From Rhizophagus clarus (Eukaryota; Glomeromycota; Glomeromycetes; Glomerales; Glomeraceae): 64,000 bases of DNA. This document shows positions 24,600-36,249 of the stretch, piece by piece (the first letter of the stretch is position 1; the number at the start of each line of letters is the position of its first letter). Under the pieces are notes generated by a model. That model was not told the origin of the DNA. It saw nothing but the letters and a program-made list of their open reading frames with translations, and searched no databases. Made by a program: the position numbers and the translations under genes. The stretch lies in NCBI GenBank assembly GCA_015698045.1, contig BLAL01000053.1, positions 1,118,501 through 1,182,500 of the forward strand, in the 5' to 3' direction.

Positions 24600-25335
24600 A
24601 ATTACATTTAAAATAAACATTATGACTAATGAGGCTTTGTTTATTATTTGTGTCATTCTATTTAAGCAAAATTTTATTTAATAGAAGAACTGTTTCTAAA
24701 ATTAATTGATAGTTTCAGCGTATTTTGAGACATTTTTACGTGAGGACGTTCGAGCATTTTTATGTATATAATATTTTTGTGGGCATTCGGGCACTTTTAC
24801 GTATAACATAATACTAAAAATATGCGCAAAATTTCATATTTTTGGATATTGTAATAACTTCAGAATATGTGCAAGACATTTTCCTGAGTTCTTTTTTGGG
24901 TAGCAACTTCAATACAAGTACGGTAATATAGATTTAAAATAATAAAAATACATTAAATCCCGTAAGTGTAAACATTAATAGGGATTGTGGGAATGGATCC
25001 GACTATAAATTTCTTTTAAATAATTAATGTACAAAAAACTTTTGTAACTTGTATGTATATACATATTTTTTTTTTTTTAACATCCTCTAATTGACTCTTC
25101 TTAATTCCGGTTCTTAATTCCGACCGAAAATTATAATTTCGACCAGAATTAATAATTTCGTTTGGATCTAATTTTCTACTGATCAATTCTAAATATTGAT
25201 TGCTGCGGTATCGGTACACATTATTCATCATGTTGATCATGCTATTTATAAAGCTTCATTTACGCATATTGTGTTCATTTTTCTCTCTTGCTTTTTTAAT
25301 CGTCCAAAATAAAAAATTTTTTTATCTTTAGTTTA
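24600..25335. other. Intergenic upstream of a BTB-TLDc gene
   Basis: AT-rich; presumably contains the promoter of the gene at 25339. No motif can be named. Confidence 0.4.
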
Positions 25336-25338
25336 AAT

Positions 25339-26771
25339 ATGCTTCGCGTATTAAAGTCGCTCAATAAATTTAAAAAAGTCGAAAATGATGTTATTATTTA
25401 TGTTGGGGAAGGACCAGATATTAAAGAATTTCGTTCATATTCTAAAACTTTATGCAATAAATCCGAATATTTTAAAAAAATACTTTCTGATGAAAATATT
25501 GAAAAAGAAAATGGAAGTTGCATAATTAAGATACCAAATATTAATACAGAAATTTTTGAAATTATTATAAAGTAATTATGATAATAATAAAAAATTTTTT
25601 TTTTTTTTTCTTACAATGATTTAAAAATTTTATTCATAATTTTTAATCTATTTTTACGTATATATATTTATATGTAAATTATAGGAACATAAACGGAACC
25701 GAAGACTTAAATAAGAAGACTGGAATTGAAATATTAAACATTATAATCGCTTCTGATGATTTAAAATTAAGTTACTTAGTTAAACAAGCCGAAGATTTCT
25801 TTATGAAACATCGTCAATTATTACGAAATGAACCAGTCGAAATTCTACAATTAACTTTTCATCATAAAACTTTTAGTAAGATAAGGGATTTTTGCTTGAA
25901 AACAATCTGTTCTGATCCTGAAATTTTATTTAACTCTGACGATTTTATTAATTTACCTGCTACTATATTAGAAGATATTCTCGATCGAAATGATTTAAAT
26001 TTGATTGAAATTAAGATTTGGGATAATTTAATTAAATGGATATCAGCGCAAGAGAAAACTCTTACCAAGAATCAATTTAATAGATTTATATCATTAATTA
26101 GATTTTATGACATTTCTTCTGAAGATTATTTTCATAAAGTTAAACCTTATAAAGAATTTTTATCAAAAGATATGCAAGAAGAAATTTTAAAATTTCATAT
26201 GATTCCTGAATATAAACCAATATTAGTAAATTTTTTACCAAGACGTAATTATTCCGTTACTTCTATTTTAATTAATCAAGATCATTTTGCACTTTTTGCA
26301 AATTGGATTGATAGAAAACATAGATATTGTAATTTTATACTTTTATATAGAGCTAGTAGAGATGGTAAAACGGCGGCAGCATTTCATAATAGATGTGATA
26401 ACAGGGGAGCTACTATAGTTGTAGTTAAAATCAAAAATTCAGAACAAATAGCTGGAGGTTATAATCCACTTTCTTGGGATTCAAGTGGCAGTAATAAATC
26501 TACTAAAGAAAGTTTCTTATTTAATTTTATGGATAAAAATGACTTTCAAAGTGCAAATGTGGTAAATAGTAAAGGAGATCAATATTCCGTAAGATGTCGT
26601 TCGCATTGTGGTCCATATTTTGGTTATCGTGATTTCTATATAAATCATAACGAAAATGATAAAAATCCTGATATTTGGAATAGTTGGTATGAAAGATCTT
26701 ATCCTACGCTTAATTTACCAAATTCTTTTGCTGTAGATGATTATGAAGTTTTTCAAGTTATTAAAAAATGA
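25339..26771 (+). CDS. BTB-BACK-TLDc protein (copy A)
   Basis: Exons 25339-25571 and 25685-26771 join in phase 2 (intron GTAATT...TATAG) and encode 439 residues. Exon 1 is the first part of a BTB/POZ fold (DVIIYVGEGPDIKEFRSYSK). Exon 2 completes BTB and gives a BACK helical region (IKIWDNLIKWISAQ, LIRFYDISSEDYF). The C-terminal ~170 residues are a TLDc domain with FANWIDRK, LLYRASRDG, FHNRCDNRGATIVVVKI, GGYNPLSWDSSG and a final DDYEVFQVIKK. BTB proteins usually act as oligomerising adaptors for Cullin-3 ubiquitin ligases, and TLDc is known from oxidation-resistance proteins and V-ATPase regulators; the function of this combination is not established. The N-terminus before BTB is shorter than in copies B and C, and the acidic segment DTTRWDKDD found in copy C is missing from BACK. 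Confidence 0.88.
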
Positions 26772-26779
26772 ACGGATTT

Positions 26780-27190
26780 GATGGTATGTGAATTATTTAT
26801 TATGCATATGGGTAAGATTTATTGGTATTATTATATGTTATTATATTTACAAATAAAAAAAAAAATTATTTTTTTTTTTGTTTTGTTTTTAAGTATAATT
26901 AACATTATATATTCAAAATTAATTGCTAAAAAAATCATATAAACATGTCAGACGCCTCTTCTAAGTTTCATAATTTCATTTCACTTTCACGTCAATGGAC
27001 TATTAACATCATTCGTATAATACATATTAATTATTTTTTTTTTTAGTGTCCGTGGTCGAATCCAAGTATTCTACAAGTATAACAATAGTAAAGAATTAAG
27101 GTCACAAATAAGTTATACTCTTATTTTTAGCTGAAGATGAGAATAAATTAACGATATTATTCAATAACTCTTTTAAGATATAAGTATTAT
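26780..27190. other. Intergenic, 3' region of BTB-TLDc copy A
   Basis: AT-rich; nothing else recognised. The next functional gene is transcribed towards this one. Confidence 0.45.
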
Positions 27191-27194
27191 TTTT

Positions 27195-27338
27195 TAAAAA
27201 AATGATTAAGATGTTTCCATAATTGTAAGAATATTTTTCTTTAAAAAATGATTAAGGTGTTTTCATAATTGTAAGATTATTTTTCTTTAAAAAATGATTA
27301 AGATGTTTCCATAATTGTAAGATTATTTTTTTTTAAAA
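27195..27338. repeat. Three tandem copies of a 46-bp unit
   Basis: The unit contains AATGATTAAGATGTTTCCAT and AATTGTAAGATTATTTTTCT. Copies start at about 27201, 27247 and 27293 and differ by a few bases. Non-coding. Confidence 0.9.
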
Positions 27339-27624
27339 AAAAAAAAAATTAATAATAAAAGGTCATAGATCAATCTTTTTTTAATTTGTAGTTTCCAATT
27401 TATCAAAACTTTAGCATACATGTGTAAGAAAAAATTTGTCATTACAATTGTCGTTACAAATTGTTGCATATTTTATTATCCATAAATAATAAGTGACTCA
27501 AAATTTATTTATAAAAAGTCATTACTAAATATCAATATTATAAAATATAATAACATTATTACCATTTATTTTTACACAACCGGTGACAAGTTCATGATCC
27601 TATAATCGTCGAAGAGACCAAATT

Positions 27625-27866
27625 TTTCGAACAATTGGATTGATAGAAAGGGAATACACCAAGCAGCCAAAGCATGCAAGAGTTGTGAGACGCGTGATAA
27701 ACATTTCAGATAGGTTTTTCATGATCCTACCGACTCTTCTGGCATTAAAATAAGTAAATCTGTGATGAATATTATATTCAAATTTAATAATAACTCACGA
27801 AATCAAGAATTTTCTGTATGTCATAAATTAGATCCATCTGAAATATTAATATCACTCGGTTGTTAA
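27625..27866 (+). pseudogene. Decayed coding relic beginning like TLDc
   Basis: A degenerate NWIDRKG-like start recalls the FANWIDRK motif of the neighbouring TLDc domains. It is followed by an unrelated open stretch (ISKSVMNIIFKFNNNSRN, FSVCHKLDPSEILISLGC) and a stop. It may be a scrambled paralogue piece; support is weak. Confidence 0.25.
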
Positions 27867-27869
27867 GAA

Positions 27870-28240
27870 AATTATTGAAAATTATAATTTTATATATTAT
27901 ATTGATCTACAAGTTATTTTTATAAACATGTTAAAAATATAATTCCTATATTCATTTGTAAAAGAATGAATTTTTGTTCAATTATCTGTTACACACTATA
28001 ATGTTATCATCCAATTCAGCTTTTTAATTTTTATGAAAACATTATATCTTTATTATTAAAATTTTCTCGTTTAGAATCCTAATAAAATGAATACATTAAT
28101 GTATGATAATTCTGTTATAAATATTATTGAAATTTAAAATCAAATAACCTTATTTCTAATATACAAATTATAAAATTAGTGCATCTAAATATGAATAAAT
28201 GCAATAAACATATTATAATGAACTCCAAAATTGTATTCTC
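27870..28240. other. Intergenic, 3' of BTB-TLDc copy B
   Basis: AT-rich, nothing recognised. Probably holds the 3' untranslated region of the minus-strand gene. Confidence 0.4.
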
Positions 28241-28247
28241 ATTTTTC

Positions 28248-29735
28248 TCAAATTGAGTTCTGGTTTAAAGGCTTTTTTATAACTTGAAAAACTTCATAAT
28301 CATCAACACCAAATCTTCCTAATGGCATACCAACAAGACTAGGGTAAGAATATTGACCACTTTTCATAACTGGATTACTATACCAAATACCACTATTTAC
28401 AAATAAATCATTATAACCAAATAATGGACCACAATATGAATTACATACTATAGAATATGCACCACCATTACTATAACCTACCTTTGCAGTTTTAAGGTCC
28501 GTTCTATCCGAAAATAAAAATATAAAACTATCTTTTGTAGACTTATTATTACCACTTTTATCCCATTCAAGTGGATTATATCCTCCAACTATTCGTTCCG
28601 AACCCTTAATTTTTACAATGGTTATGGTGGCTCTCTTATTATCACATTTTCTATGAAATGCTGCATTGGTATTTCCATCCCTGCTAGCTCTATATAAAAG
28701 AATAAATTTATAAGGAACTTTAGTATAACTGGTATCTTCATCATTTCCATCAATCCAACTTGCGAAAAGTGCAACATGTTTTTGATTAATTAAAATAGAA
28801 TCGACAGAACGTCTTGGCAAAAAATTAATTGTTGGTTTACATCCGGGGACAAGATGAAATTTTAAAATTTCTTCTCGTAATTCTTTAGATAGAATTTCTT
28901 CATATGGTTTAACCTTATTTAAATAATCCGCAGAAGATATTTCATAAAATCTAATTAAAGGAATAAATTTATGGAGAGTCCTCTCAAAGATTTTAAAATT
29001 TTCTTGATCCCATTTAGTAACGTCTTGATCAAGTTCTTGTTCTTGTGCTAATCCCCATTTAATTAATCCATTCCACATTTCAATTTCATCTAAATCCAAG
29101 TCATCTTGTTTTAAAAGAAATTCCAATAAAGAATCTTCTAGATTGATAAATTTATCAGAATTGATTATCATAACAACCTTTTCAAGACAATAATTTAATA
29201 AATAAATGAATTGTTCATTTTGGTAAACTGTTTGAAAAATTTCTATAAGATTCTGTTGTAAAAAATCGGATTGATTATCAATTAAATGTTTTTGAATACA
29301 CAAGATTAAATTTTGAATATTTAGTTCGTCAACTGCCATTAAAAGTTTTAATGTTTCAGGACCTTTCATATCCGTTAAATCAATTTTCCCACAATAAATA
29401 AACCTAAATATTAAAAAAAAAAAAAAAAGGATTACACATATATTTACATCACATTAAATATCACAAATAACATTTCATTACCTTAAAATAATTTTAAATA
29501 ATTCAGAAGAAATATTGGGTTTTTTAAGAATAAATTTTCCATCCTTTTTCTCGACCCAATCATTATAAAATGCAGCACAAAAATATTGAGATCTTGAACA
29601 TAAAATGAGCGAATGTGCGTGAATTTCCTTTAAATCTTCATTTTCACCAGCAAATATAATTACATCATATCCTCTTTCAGTTTTAAATAATTTTTCATAA
29701 TCTTCGCTAACTTCTTGAGCGTATTCAAAAGACAT
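28248..29735 (-). CDS. BTB-BACK-TLDc protein (copy B)
   Basis: Exons 29735-29482 and 29403-28248 (78-bp intron, phase 2) give 469 residues. Exon 1 has the full N-terminus (SFEYAQEVSEDYEKLFKTER) and the BTB core (YDVIIFAGENEDLKEIHAHS). Exon 2 opens with the conserved FIYCGKIDLTD strand. The BACK region follows with DDLDLDEIEMWNGLIKWGLA and FIPLIRFYEISSADYLNKVK, then the TLDc domain: ALFASWIDGN, LLYRASRDGNTNAAFH, CDNKRATITIVKIKGSE, GGYNPLEWDKSG, CGPLFGYNDLFV and DDYEVFQVIKK. It faces copy A tail to tail. Protein identity with A is only moderate by eye, so the pair is not recent. It is complete and intact. A role as adaptor for protein turnover or stress signalling is inference from the domains. 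Confidence 0.9.
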
Positions 29736-29739
29736 GGTG

Positions 29740-30141
29740 AATTTTTGGATAAAATAAAATTTTCATTTTTCAATGATTTAACTTATCGAGTAAGTCGTGT
29801 AACAATTGTGAAACGTTGATCGGATTTTTAATTCCGTGATCGTGTCAGAGATGGTTCGTCATACATAGGCTAATTAGGCTATGAAATGTATATTTAGCTT
29901 TAATTTTCCTTAAAAGTATCAATTTATAATAAAATTGGTATATTTATAACTAACTAAACTTGAACAATAGTATATCCATTCTAAACCTGGATACATTGTA
30001 TGTATTGAATTAAATTATTAATGTTAATACTTTGTTCATTATACTTTTTACGTTTTCTTTCTTACAACAACTTCATTGCATTTTAAAGTGACGTCATCGA
30101 ATAATAAATTTTCGTGGTAAAATTTTAAAGTCATATCATAC
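29740..30141. other. Intergenic, promoter side of BTB-TLDc copy B
   Basis: No further feature seen. It ends at an inserted inverted-repeat element. Confidence 0.4.
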
Positions 30142-30145
30142 TTAA

Positions 30146-30903
30146 TTCGTGATCCGTCTCCGAACCGGTGAAAACAACTAATACAATTCGGGGAATTATT
30201 TTTGCAAATTAATTAGCAGGAAATTTAAATAAGAGTAATAGATATAGCATGTAAGAAAGGTAGAATGAACTTAAAAAGTTAATGGGGAAGGTAGTAGTTT
30301 AGAAGAAACTGACATTCTAAAAGGCATCAACTATTCAAAATTGGATAGCTACCCAATATAAGCAAAATATAGCACAATAAGCTAGACAGCCTGTGATTTA
30401 TAGAAAAAACTTTTTTTTAATTTTTTTTGTTTATACACTCCAAAACAGATATTTATCAGCATATAAAATAATATTTTAGTAAAAAAATGTCAATTTTGTA
30501 ATTGTTATACTTCCTGTAATTAAATAATATAGCATTTTTAAGGGCCGGAATCCAGCGTCGCTAAAGAAAAAATTTTTTAAATAATCATACAATATAAAAA
30601 TCATTGACGAGCCTCAATTCCCCCAGTTTTAAGCAATTGGTTGCACTATTTTTCAGCTGGGGTCATAATACAAACTTAATTTTTAGACAAAATCACCAAT
30701 TTTTACAATATCGTAACCCTAAATGGTAAGTATATGTTGATCAAACTAATATATGATGACGCATTCAATATACTCCAGAACATGCTTAAAAAAAAAATTC
30801 TGGACAAATTGGTTCAAAAGCCATTTAAGGGTTAATTAATTCGCAAAAATTAGTTCCCCGAAATGTATTAATAGTTTTCACTGGTTCGGAGGCGGATCAC
30901 GAA
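30146..30903. mobile_element. 758-bp non-autonomous element with long inverted ends and TTAA flanks
   Basis: The left arm (30146 to about 30216) and right arm (about 30833-30903) are near-perfect inverse copies of about 70 bp. The tips read TTCGTGATCCGTCTCCGAAC on the left and the inverse of TTCGTGATCCGCCTCCGAAC on the right. TTAA lies immediately outside each end (30142-30145, 30904-30907), the target site of piggyBac-type elements. The interior has no open frame of note. The tip is not the usual CCC of piggyBac, so family placement is tentative. Confidence 0.8.
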
Positions 30904-31448
30904 TTAATAAAGAAAAGAAAAGAATTTCCATTTTTCTTTATTATACCTAATGTTCTAATACTATTTCTACTGAAATTATATGTATAGTACATGCGAATGT
31001 GGATCAAGAATTATGTGTACATGTGAATGTGGGTGGATCAAGAATTTTACAATATTTATTTTGTACTACTATTTAAAAACATCGACTACTAAAAGAGGAT
31101 TGTCCGAGAATTTTCGGTATGCGTTTTCTCGTAAACAGTTGCTTTTAAATTAGGGATATTAGTTATTTTGAAACTAAATGAGTGAAAAATACGTAATATC
31201 GATTAACAACATATATGACAATTACGATGATCATGAGTATTTTTGGTTTAACTGGTCTTTTATTTAGACGCCAACTAAGCAAGTATACAAAGGGAATTCA
31301 TCACGTGGTAAATGCTTTGTTATTATTACTATATTTACATTCAATTCAATCCAAATTAAGGTCATTCAAAATATAGAAATTTACGTCATTCAGGTAAAAA
31401 AATTTCTTTATAAATAGCTTGAAAATATCCTTATGTTAAAACAAAACC

Positions 31449-32233
31449 ATGACTGCAAACAAAATTTACTTTCTTATTTTATTTCTTCTTGTTTTCCTTT
31501 CTAATCATGTCAACGCACATTGTGAAAATATCACTAATGCTTTGACGACTGACGGTAATTGGAATGATAATGACACTTTTTATGCATTCAGCGGTGGGAA
31601 CTTAACTTTTACTTTGACTAGGTAAGTATTAGATTTTTATAATAATTTATCCAATTAGTAAATTAATAGCCACTCTACCCAGCAACTTGGATAATAAATT
31701 TATTTAATCAACATTTTTATTATTAAACTTTTTTTTTAAATAAATTTTATTGGAGTCAAAGCTCATTATGAGAAACTAATATCTATTCTTTTTAAATTCT
31801 CATATTTCAATATTTGTATGATAGTATGCCTTGTGGAGCGTCAAATCTTTCAATTCTAGTAGTATCCGATAATGGAGGAGGTAATTATACCGTACGTAAC
31901 TTTACAAGTCAAGATCTGAATAATGTACAAGACATCGGTCATAATATTATTGTTGAAAAGCATCATCAATTCCGTATACAAGCTAAGGTCGTTGATTTCA
32001 ACGACTTAAATTGTTCTAAACCCAGTTTTAGTGGAAAACTTTGCTATTCTAAATATGTTGTAGATCCCGATTGTGAACAACGTTTAGCTGAAGCAATTAA
32101 AAAATGCAAAAGTGAAAAAATTATAACAATTACTGTACCAATAGTAACCGCGATCATTGGAGCAACGGGAGGTATAGCAGGAGTATTAATTAAACAATAT
32201 CTCGATGAAAAATCCAACAAACCTAAACCTTGA
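31449..32233 (+). CDS. Six-Cys type I membrane protein, member 2
   Basis: Exons 31449-31621 and 31825-32233 (intron GTAAGT...ATAG, phase 2, same position as in member 1) encode 193 residues. A signal peptide (IYFLILFLLVFLSNHVNA) is followed by a glycosylated ectodomain: CENITNALTTDGNWNDNDTF, YAFSGGNLTFTLT, then MPCGAS, FRIQAKVVDF, LNCSKPSFSGKLCYSKYV and DPDCE. One membrane segment (ITVPIVTAIIGATGGIAGVLI) and a 15-residue charged tail (KQYLDEKSNKPKP) end the protein. All six family cysteines are kept. About 360 bp upstream of the ATG also matches the region upstream of broken member 3, so the two arose by tandem duplication including the promoter. No known domain is recognised. Confidence 0.87.
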
Positions 32234-32239
32234 ATAGAT

Positions 32240-32825
32240 AAACCAATAAAGTATAAACTATCATCATATATACCATCACATTTTATTTTATAATCGTGTT
32301 AATTTAGTTAATAGTAATGTTTTTAAATTATTATTACTATTTTATAAGCTTGTCTCATGAAAAATTAATTAATAGTTATTAGGTAAAGATAGTTATTAGG
32401 TAAAAATATTCATACAATCATCACCTGGCATAGTTAAAGTCATTAATTTTTACTTGATGTGCATTAGTGTATGTAATGCGAATTTGTATTCTTTTTTTTT
32501 ATCGAACATTACTAAAATACGTTAAGGTGAATTTGTATTTACTGCCTATCATATTATTTTATAAGATAATAATAATATTTACGGAATTTTACAAACATAT
32601 TCCTAAAATATTTATAATTTATCTGAGTGATAATTGCTTTATTTCATTGTTAATAATTTAGTATTTTGATTTTAATATGTGTAAAAACACTACAAATGCA
32701 TTTTAAACATATATTAATCATCTTACAATTATATTATTTACTGATAATTATCTATCTGTCAGTAATGTGTTTATCTTATTTGTGAAAATCGAAGGTTTCA
32801 TTAATTACCAAAGAGAAATTTCCCA
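32240..32825. other. Intergenic between two tandem family members
   Basis: AT-rich, with no gene. The following part (about 32830-33210) is the duplicated upstream region described under findings. Confidence 0.5.
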
Positions 32826-33214
32826 TATAGCTTTCTCTAAGAAGGGTCGTTTGTAAAAATACCTTTTAAATTAGAATGTTCGTTATTCTGAAACCAAATA
32901 GGGAGTCTTGAGTGTAAATGTGGGATATAAGTGAAAAAGTATATAATTAAAAATGTATCGATTAACACACTCATATGATATAGGATGAGCATGTTTATTT
33001 TCAGTCTATCTGGAATCTTTTATTTGATGCTGGCTTAGCAAGAAACAAAAGGAAACCTTTCATTAAACAAATTGTATTCATAAGCATTATGTTGATATAT
33101 TTTATTATTATTACTCATACTTTCATTCACACTACAATAATTAACGTTATTCGGATCAAAATTTTCTTATAAACTTACCTGAAAATATCTTTTCTCGCTA
33201 AAAAATATTAAACC

Positions 33215-34152
33215 ATGGCTACAGACAAATTTTACACTCGTTTTTTTTTTCTTCTTTGTTTTTCTCATTCATCATGTTTATGCAAAATGCGATAATATCA
33301 CAATAATGATAATACTTTCTATTCATTCAAAGGTAGAAATATAACTTTCACTTTAACCGAGTAAGTATTATTTCTTATAATAATTTTGTCCAATTTATAA
33401 TCACGAATTTTGTTCCACTCGACAACTCGGAAATAAATTTATTTAATCAGCAAATCATTTTTTTAATGATTTAGTGTTTTTAAACTATTTTTAAAATAAA
33501 TCGTCAAAATTTATTATGAAATTTCTCATATTCAATATTTGTATGATAGTATGCCTGCGGCCTCCTGCGGCCCAGTGTTGGCCGTGACCTCAAATGAATC
33601 AAATGACTAGTCACGTGACATTTGGTCATTAAATTTCACGTGAAATTATAAATTCATAATTCTGGCCGATATCATAAATTTGGCCTGAATTACAAAGCAT
33701 AATTTTTAAATGATTCAAATGACAAATGACCTGGTCATTTGCCATCACTGCCCTTGCGGAGCGTCAGCTCATTTGATTCAAGCAGTATCCCAAACTGGGA
33801 GAGGTTGCTATCATGTACACTCCTTTATAAATCAAGATATGAACAATATAAGAGACATTGGTGTTAATGTTACTGCTGATAAACAACGTCTATTTCTTAT
33901 ACAAGCTAAGGTTGATGACTTCAGAATCATTAATTGTCCTGACCAAAGTTTAAGTGGAAATCTGCTTTCCAAGTATTTTGATGTACCGATTGTGAAAAAG
34001 AAAAAACAGCTGCAATTAATAATTGCAAAAGTGAAAAATTTATAGCAATTACTGTACCAGTAGCAACAGAAACAGCGGGAAATATAGTAGGAGTATTAAT
34101 TAAACAACATCATGATGAAAAATCCAACAAATCTGTTCCACTTAAAACTTGA
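33215..34152 (+). pseudogene. Six-Cys membrane protein, member 3, broken by frameshifts and a MITE
   Basis: The start (ATDKFYTRFFF) runs into a T homopolymer with a frameshift. The LRTDGNW part is deleted and exon 1 resumes as NTFYSFKGRNITFTLT with a good GTAAGT donor. Exon 2 is interrupted right after ATGCC by the element at 33573-33750. It then continues with CGASAHLIQAVSQTG, VDDFRIINC and SGN, shifts frame near 33980 (losing LCY), and finishes as DCEKEKTAAINNCKSEK, AITVPVAT, GVLIKQHHDEKSNK and a stop at 34150-34152. The glycine-rich membrane core is partly deleted. It cannot make a family protein. Confidence 0.88.
33573..33750. mobile_element. Short hAT-type MITE inserted in member 3
   Basis: 178 bp with ends CAGTGTTGGCC and the inverse of CAGTGATGGCAAATGAC, the same family as the element at 7577-7895. 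CCTTGCGG follows the right end and CCTGCGG lies left of the element, consistent with an 8-bp target duplication with one base lost. The left flank also carries a second CCTGCGGCC copy, hinting at a slipped repair or earlier excision. Confidence 0.83.
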
Positions 34153-34602
34153 AGTCTTGAATAGATAAACACAAAAAGCAAGTTTTCATCATACAGTATA
34201 CTATCTCTCATATTCTTTTCATCATTAAATTATCCAATCTAAAATAATACTGTTATTTCCAGACATCAAATTATCCAATAAATTAGAGTATATAATAAAT
34301 AGGCACGGTACGATATAGTGTAAAAGGTACGGTACAATCAATAATATACAGGTACGATTGGGTGTGATGATCATTATACTTATAATCTAATTAATATTGC
34401 TATTGAGTTAATATTGATGTTATGATTGATTTCATTATTTAACAATTGCGATATGTTTGATTAATTATACAGGCGTACCACAAATTATGATTATCACTGA
34501 TTATAAATATGGTTCATTGTTAACTAAAATTCCCTTTCCCACGGTATTTCTTTTTCTTTATCTCTTTCTTCTTGATGTTAGGTTTTTTTATTACTTCTTA
34601 AA

Positions 34603-36246
34603 ATGTCCACTTTACTTAATTTTGGTTTAAATGAATTTGATGATGATGAATTTGACGAACTATTAGAATTTGATCCATTTGTAAGTAAAACCTAAAAATT
34701 ATGAATGATTTTATTTATTAAAAGATACTAATATTAATTTTATATTTTTATCAGATACCAGATATTGAAACAATAATTCCTAAAACATTAAATCCTGAAA
34801 TAATGGATCAAAATGATGAAATAGATATATTTACAAGGGATACTAAAATCAAAGATGTTAGGCATTCCTTAGTTCCAATTGAATATCTAGTTACTTCAGA
34901 AGAAGGAATTGCATATGCATTTCATGTTAAAAATTGAACAGATCCTAAAGCTGCATTTCATGATGTAAGTTAGAAAATAAAAAAAAATTTTTTACGAAAA
35001 ATTAGAGAGACCAACTTTTCCAATATTTTTAGATTCAATACACATTTAGTGAGCATGGTGGTGGTTCTTCCAGTGTTGGATGTCCTTTTTTTGAAAGATT
35101 CTAAAAATAAAAAATGGGTTCAAGTCCAAAAAATCAATAAAGCAACGTGGAGGCGTAAAATCTTGTCAATTGGCAAATCCTGATTTTTTAAAAGAACTCA
35201 TCACTGATGAATCTAATCCATTCATTTGTGAAAATGGTTCTAGCAATACACCAACAGATAGGCTTGTAAGAGTACTTAGTACTTACTCAAACGTAAGTTT
35301 TATGAGAAATTGAAATACACTTAAGTTGTATCAGTTTTTTTATTTCATAAATTTTATGATTTTTTTTTAGGGAATACTTAGCTGCAGTAAATACTCTTTG
35401 TTCTATCCAAATAATACATTTACCTGTGGTGGTAAAGTCAAAATCAACCGCTATTTAGTTTATGCTACAAATCAGTGGAAGGAGTTTATAGGATATGATA
35501 AATGGAAACAAAATGAAAAAGGTCATATGTCTTTGCAGATTAAAGAAGGAGTAGATGTTAATCTCTTAAAATCACTTTTTGCAAGCGAAGGAAGAATTGC
35601 AAATCAGGAAGTGTGTATTTTTATAACTTTTTATATGTTATTTTATAATATTAAATTCATATATATATAATAATTCATAGGATGATACAAATTGCAATAA
35701 GTTATACCCTTCAAGTTCTCATCAAAAATATTGTTGGAAGTTGAATTTTTTTCTGTTTTTTTTTTTTAAAAAAAAAAATACTAACAATTTTTGCTAAATT
35801 AAAGCTACTGTTCATCTTTTTGAGGGCTCAACTCAGAAAATAAAATTACAACGTACTCCTTGTTCAGTTGAATTTAAAATGCTGACACCTTTAAACTTAA
35901 AAGATTTCCCTTTATGATCTTAATACCCACCACCACCACCATCCAAAACTCCTACTTGTATTAAATCGGAATTAAAAAAAACTTATTGAACATTCCAAAG
36001 AACAACTGTAGGTATAATGGCACAATAATTATATCATGTTAGTAGTTATTTACATTTATTATATTTTTCTCACATTATTAATAATTTTCTTATTTACTTT
36101 TTTAAATAAGGCAATTTGTTAATGTATTTGGAACAAATATGCTTGTCGAAATCCATTCATCTCTTAATAATATTGATAAACTTCAATATTTAATCGCGCA
36201 TATTCAAAAAACACAACATCCACATAGTCAAGGGATACTTGGATAG
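34603..36246 (+). pseudogene. Multi-exon relic of the HNHPPPPPSKTP repeat-gene family
   Basis: Exon-like pieces with good splice sites: 34603-34680 (STLLNFGLNEFDDDEFDELL), 34755-34964, 35033-35292, 35371-35610, 35681 onward, ending at 36246. Readable parts include IQYTFSEHGGGSSSVGCPF, CQLANPDFLKELITDESN, NGSSNTPTDRLVRVLSTYSN, PPPPPSKTPTCIKSELKK and VNVFGTNMLVEIHSSL. A TGA at 34935-34937 replaces an expected Trp (KN-W-TDPKAAFHD), and several frameshifts follow. I recall many Rhizophagus proteins of this layout with a Cys/His core, likely a DNA-binding module of a transposon-derived family; this is recollection only. It sits between member 3 of the membrane family and sequence matching the 3' flank of member 4, so it may be an insertion. 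Confidence 0.5.
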
Positions 36247-36249
36247 TGT

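Noticed and set aside
27045..27080. Possible tRNA B box (GTGGTCGAATCC)
   Set aside because: No A box, acceptor pairing or cloverleaf could be built around it.
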